Shown piece after piece: positions 33,648 to 36,187 of a stretch of 36,187 nucleotides of DNA. Below the pieces are notes generated by a model that had not been told where the DNA came from, searched no databases, and was given only the letters and a program-made list of their open reading frames with translations. Location: contig PHEH01000018.1 of assembly GCA_002841155.1 (NCBI GenBank), forward strand, positions 1 to 36,187, written 5' to 3'. The first letter of the stretch is position 1. Every line of letters starts with the position of its first letter. The position numbers and the translations under genes were made by a program. This stretch comes from Alphaproteobacteria bacterium HGW-Alphaproteobacteria-18. GTDB taxonomy: Bacteria; Pseudomonadota; Alphaproteobacteria; Caulobacterales; Hyphomonadaceae.

Positions 33648-34136
33648 TTATGGCATCTCACTCATGGCGGCTTTGGCCGCCGCTTGCATTTCCTCGGGCG
33701 ATTTCGGCGGCCAGACCGGTGTGGCGATCGACCAGTGATGCCCGAACGGGTCTTCCACCACGCCGTAGCGGTCGCCCCAGAACTGATCTTCCACCGGCAT
33801 CACGATTTTCGCACCCGCCTTCACGGCGCCAGCCGCGACGGCATCGGCATCATCCACCATCAGATGGATCGTCACCGGTGTCCCGCCCAGAGACTTCGGG
33901 CTGTGGCCATTCATCTCCGAATACAGATCATTCAGCATGATCATGGCGCCATTGATCCGGATCGCCGCATGCAGCAGGCGCCCATCGGGGCCTGGCAGCC
34001 GCATCATCTCCTCAGCGCCGAAAGCGGCTTTGTAGAACTCTATCGCATCGCCCGCCTTGTCGCAGGTCAGATGAGGCGTCACCAGCCCGATGCCCATTTC
34101 GGCGGCAATCTCTGCCACGGGTTTCCTTGTCGTCAT
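33648..34136 (-). CDS. VOC-family glyoxalase/bleomycin-resistance-like protein
   Basis: A 162-residue protein of the vicinal oxygen chelate superfamily in its PhnB-like form. LTCDKAGDAIEFYKAAFGAE opens the fold, GRLLHAAIRINGAMIMLND forms its core, and WGDRYGVVEDPFGHHWSIAT is the diagnostic C-terminal strand. The His and Glu residues in these stretches could bind metal, but the substrate cannot be read off. The short tail (about 135-162) is Ala/Lys-rich. GAAGGAGG lies upstream. The stop overlaps the ribosome site of the DUF1428 gene, which suggests coupling. Confidence 0.87.
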   Translation of the reverse strand: MTTRKPVAEIAAEMGIGLVTPHLTCDKAGDAIEFYKAAFGAEEMMRLPGPDGRLLHAAIRINGAMIMLNDLYSEMNGHSPKSLGGTPVTIHLMVDDADAVAAGAVKAGAKIVMPVEDQFWGDRYGVVEDPFGHHWSIATPVWPPKSPEEMQAAAKAAMSEMP

Positions 34137-34163
34137 AGCGGCGCCTCCTTCATCTGTATAAAG

Positions 34164-34373
34164 CTATTTCTTGCCTGCCTTGTGCGCGGCCACCAAGGCA
34201 TTGGCGTGGCCATGCCCCAGCCCATGTCCGGCCTTGAGCGCGTTGACCACTTCCATATGTTTTGCGCCATCCATCCCATCGATCACGCCCATCCAGTGGC
34301 TGATCGGCTTGCCATAGGTCTTCTCGATGGACGGAAAATAGGAAGCTGGCCCCTTCACCTTGTTCTCGCTCAT
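34164..34373 (-). CDS. DUF4287 small protein
   Basis: A 69-residue cytoplasmic protein. YFPSIEKTYGKPISHWMGVI and HMEVVNALKAGHGLGHGHAN are the family pattern of DUF4287, followed by a Lys-rich end. The function is unknown. Its ATG overlaps the stop of the upstream VOC gene as ATGA, so translation is probably coupled. From memory, small DUF4287 genes recur next to PhnB-like and DUF1428 genes. Confidence 0.85.
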   Translation of the reverse strand: MSENKVKGPASYFPSIEKTYGKPISHWMGVIDGMDGAKHMEVVNALKAGHGLGHGHANALVAAHKAGKK

Positions 34374-34852
34374 TGCACTGCCTTCCCGGCAAAAGCCGCC
34401 TCAATGCCGGCAATGTCGATCTTGCGCATCGTGAACATCGCCTCGCGTGCCCGGCTTGCGGCGGCAGTGTCGGGGTCATGAAACAGCCGCACCATCTTCT
34501 CCGGCACGATCTGCCAGGCGACGCCGAAGCGATCCTCCAGCCAGCCGCACATGCTCTCCTGCCCGCCGCCGTCCAGCAGCGCGCTCCACAGCCGATCCGT
34601 CTCCGCCTGATCTTTCGTCAGCACAGAGATGGACGCTGCCGGAGTCAGCTTGTACATGTCCCCGCCGGTCAGGATCATCATCGGCGCGCCGCCGAGTGTA
34701 AACTCCACCACCATCGGATCGACGGCATTGCCATGTTCGAACACCGCGTCGATCCGGCTATCGGGCAGCAGTGAGACATAATACGTCGCCGCCTCATGTC
34801 CGCCCTTCTGAAACCAGAGGCAGACGCGCACTTTCTTTTCAAGTCCTGCCAT
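34370..34852 (-). CDS. PhnB-like VOC-family protein
   Basis: A 160-residue protein of the PhnB-type VOC group often labelled 3-demethylubiquinone methyltransferase-like. That label is misleading because the fold is glyoxalase-like. VRVCLWFQKGGHEAATYYVS opens the domain. LWSALLDGGGQESMCGWLED and RFGVAWQIVPEKM are the diagnostic central and C-terminal stretches. No methyltransferase SAM motif is present. It lies 17 bp after the GST gene and overlaps the DUF4287 start by four bases. The substrate is unknown. Confidence 0.88.
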   Translation of the reverse strand: MAGLEKKVRVCLWFQKGGHEAATYYVSLLPDSRIDAVFEHGNAVDPMVVEFTLGGAPMMILTGGDMYKLTPAASISVLTKDQAETDRLWSALLDGGGQESMCGWLEDRFGVAWQIVPEKMVRLFHDPDTAAASRAREAMFTMRKIDIAGIEAAFAGKAVQ

Positions 34853-34869
34853 TGTGCGTCTCCTCTGCG

Positions 34870-35520
34870 TCAGGCTGGCTCATGCGCCGCGAATACTTTC
34901 AGCTGCGCCTCAAGCGCGCGCTGGAAGGCGGGGCGCGAGGTACACCGCTGGCAATAGGCTTCCAGATCAGGGAAGCGTTGGAACATATCGCCCCGGCCCA
35001 GCTCGCGCAGCACACTGGACATCAACAGGTCAGCGGCCGTGAAACGCTCCGCCACAAGATAGTGCTTGCCCTCCAGCGATGCGGAAAGACGCGCCAGACG
35101 CGCGGCCAGGCTTTTGCGCGCCGAAGCAAGATAGCCTGGCGCCCAGGGCTCTTGGGCGTGGAACAGCTCCGTACCGGAAACATTCATCACCATCGGCTCG
35201 ACCGAGTTCATGGCCGCAAAGGCCCAGCTCATCACGCGTGCGCGGCCCGCCACATCCCCCGGCATCAGCGCCTCGCTGCCCTCGGCGATGTGCATCACGA
35301 TGGCGGCGGATTCAAACATCTCCACCTCCTCATCGCGGTATACCGGAACCTGCGCGAAGGGCTGCCGCACAAGATAATCAGGCGCCATCTTTTGCTCGTG
35401 ATTGATAAGCTGCTCAGTGTACGGCAATCCTGCCTCTTCCAGGGCCCAGCGCACGCGCTGATCTCTGACAAACCCTTTGGCGAAATCGGGCACCCAGGTA
35501 AATCCGGTCACTTCCCGCAT
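34870..35520 (-). CDS. Glutathione S-transferase family protein
   Basis: A 216-residue GST. The thioredoxin-like N-domain spans about 1-80, with RVRWALEEAGLPYTEQLINH and the cis-Pro/glutathione-binding segment FAQVPVYRDEEVEMFESAAI. The helical C-domain (about 90-210) contains YLVAERFTAADLLMSSVLRE, the conserved GST core motif with its Asp. The ATG at 35520 has GGAGG five bases upstream; an ATG four codons earlier does not. It is the first gene of the divergent cluster and lies opposite the MarR gene, the usual arrangement for a regulated detoxification operon. Confidence 0.9.
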   Translation of the reverse strand: MREVTGFTWVPDFAKGFVRDQRVRWALEEAGLPYTEQLINHEQKMAPDYLVRQPFAQVPVYRDEEVEMFESAAIVMHIAEGSEALMPGDVAGRARVMSWAFAAMNSVEPMVMNVSGTELFHAQEPWAPGYLASARKSLAARLARLSASLEGKHYLVAERFTAADLLMSSVLRELGRGDMFQRFPDLEAYCQRCTSRPAFQRALEAQLKVFAAHEPA

Positions 35521-35608
35521 TTTGTCCTCCATAGCTCATGGCGGCGCCGGGCGCCTGCCGGTTGATCCGTGATCGCACCCTGTCTTCCGGGGCCTTCTGT
35601 CTTTCTCC

Positions 35609-35638
35609 TTGACAGAAAGGTTGATGTCAACATAATAT
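35609..35638 (+). promoter_or_regulatory. marR promoter with palindromic operator
   Basis: TTGACA (35609-35614) and TAATAT (35633-35638) are 18 bp apart; ATAATA one base earlier gives 17. The spacer holds the palindrome GTTGATGTCAAC (35620-35631). Read on the other strand, the palindrome contains a TTGACA facing the GST gene. A second inverted repeat with one bulged base lies at 35593-35601 and 35611-35620. The site is well placed for MarR binding to control both directions. Confidence 0.6.
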
Positions 35639-35645
35639 ATTTGTC

Positions 35646-36092
35646 ATGAAAACGGATCTGCCTTTCGAGACCACTCTGGAAGTTTATGGCCGGTGCCTGT
35701 GCTTTGGCATGCACCGCGCCGCGCGCACACTGGCGCGCCGCTTCGATGCCGCCTTTGCCCCGCTCGGTATCAGCCACGGGCAGTATTCGCTGATGATGTC
35801 GCTGAACCGTCCGGACTCACCCCGCCTCGGCGAAGCGGCCGCCTTCCTGGCGATGGACCGCACGACGCTGACGGCAAATCTCAAGCCGCTGGAGCGGCTC
35901 GGCTATGTCGAAATTGTTCCGGACAAGGACGACAAGCGCTCCCGCCGCCTGATCCTGACGGCCACCGGCCGCAAGGTGCTCGCCGCCGCCGTCCCGATCT
36001 GGCGCGCCACGCATGATGAGGTGGACGCCCACATTTCGGGCAATCCGGCCGTTTTGCGGGATCAACTGATGGACGTGGCGGCGTCGAACTGA
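35646..36092 (+). CDS. MarR-family transcriptional regulator
   Basis: A 148-residue dimeric winged-helix repressor. Helices at about 10-35 start YGRCLCFGMHRAARTLARRF. The recognition helix and wing lie in LAMDRTTLTANLKPLERLGY and VPDKDDKRSRRLILTATG. Cys17 and Cys19 sit where OhrR-type regulators carry their peroxide-sensing cysteine within an LCF motif, so redox sensing is possible. No ribosome site precedes the ATG, and the predicted transcript start is about one base upstream, which suggests leaderless translation. It is divergent from the GST-VOC-DUF4287-DUF1428 operon and probably represses it and itself. Confidence 0.92.
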   Translation: MKTDLPFETTLEVYGRCLCFGMHRAARTLARRFDAAFAPLGISHGQYSLMMSLNRPDSPRLGEAAAFLAMDRTTLTANLKPLERLGYVEIVPDKDDKRSRRLILTATGRKVLAAAVPIWRATHDEVDAHISGNPAVLRDQLMDVAASN

Positions 36093-36114
36093 GCCTCGCC
36101 GTGCCCCACCCCAT

Positions 36115-36140
36115 CCCTCCCCATAGTCATGGGGAGGGCG
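36115..36140. repeat. Intergenic palindrome at the window end
   Basis: A perfect 10-bp stem (CCCTCCCCAT at 36115-36124 with ATGGGGAGGG at 36129-36138) has a 4-nt loop. It is followed by GCGCCGGTCGCGCC, similar in style to the repeat near position 20. There is no T-run, but it could still act as a transcript end for marR. Confidence 0.5.
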
Positions 36141-36187
36141 CCGGTCGCGCCGTGAGAAGAACTGACCTCTCCATCCGCACACCAGGT

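Overview
The window reads as chromosomal core DNA from a GC-rich alphaproteobacterium. The strongest clue is a long minus-strand cytochrome aa3 oxidase cluster in the order ctaC-ctaD-ctaB-coxF-like-ctaG-ctaE-surf1 that runs straight into thrC. This layout is familiar from Caulobacterales and Rhizobiales. A phasin, a clpS-clpA pair and a CAU tRNA of alphaproteobacterial type agree with it. A Hyphomonas-like member of the Hyphomonadaceae is my best guess, but it is a guess made without a database search. I see no phage, transposase, CRISPR array or plasmid functions.

Layout. 1-166 is an intergenic palindrome plus a strong terminator. 167-2964 (minus) holds endonuclease V, a peroxiredoxin, an SPFH/stomatin protein and its NfeD partner. 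3081-6357 (plus) is an iron-uptake unit: Fur-type box, TonB-dependent receptor and PepSY membrane protein. 6422-6988 is YqgE/AlgH. 6994-16878 (minus) is the oxidase cluster, which continues through thrC, a RimJ-like acetyltransferase, an EAL-domain protein and a SUFU-domain protein. 17031-19927 (plus) holds a TPR protein, TldD, a rhodanese and a DUF454 membrane protein. 19940-27159 (minus) holds a TonB-C-like periplasmic protein, a beta-lactamase-fold hydrolase, ClpA, ClpS, a DUF1499 protein, a TTC38-like TPR protein and a phasin. 27399-29778 (plus) holds a D,D-carboxypeptidase and arabinose-5-phosphate isomerase. Then come a SIMPL protein (minus), a CAU tRNA and a large CapD/WbpM-type sugar-nucleotide enzyme (plus). 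32916-35520 (minus) is a small detoxification-like cluster: tandem-DUF1428 protein, two VOC proteins, DUF4287 and a GST. It is divergent from a MarR regulator at 35646-36092.

How the genes work together. The oxidase cluster supplies three structural subunits, heme O synthase, copper insertion (CtaG) and SURF1 assembly. Very tight spacing, including a GTGA overlap of surf1 with thrC, suggests that threonine synthase and possibly a c-di-GMP phosphodiesterase are carried on the same transcript. ClpS and ClpA form an N-degron adaptor/unfoldase pair. The MarR regulator has an OhrR-like N-terminal cysteine, a near-consensus promoter with a palindrome in its spacer, and apparently a leaderless mRNA, so the divergent cluster looks like a redox- or electrophile-responsive regulon.

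The most unusual non-coding object is a 120-bp nested inverted repeat at 21721-21840 that can fold into a cloverleaf-like structure. It sits in the only gene-free stretch longer than 300 bases. I found no clearly new multi-gene defence or biosynthetic system. The best candidates for undescribed biology are the EAL-SUFU tail of the respiratory operon and the MarR-controlled DUF1428/VOC/DUF4287/GST cluster.
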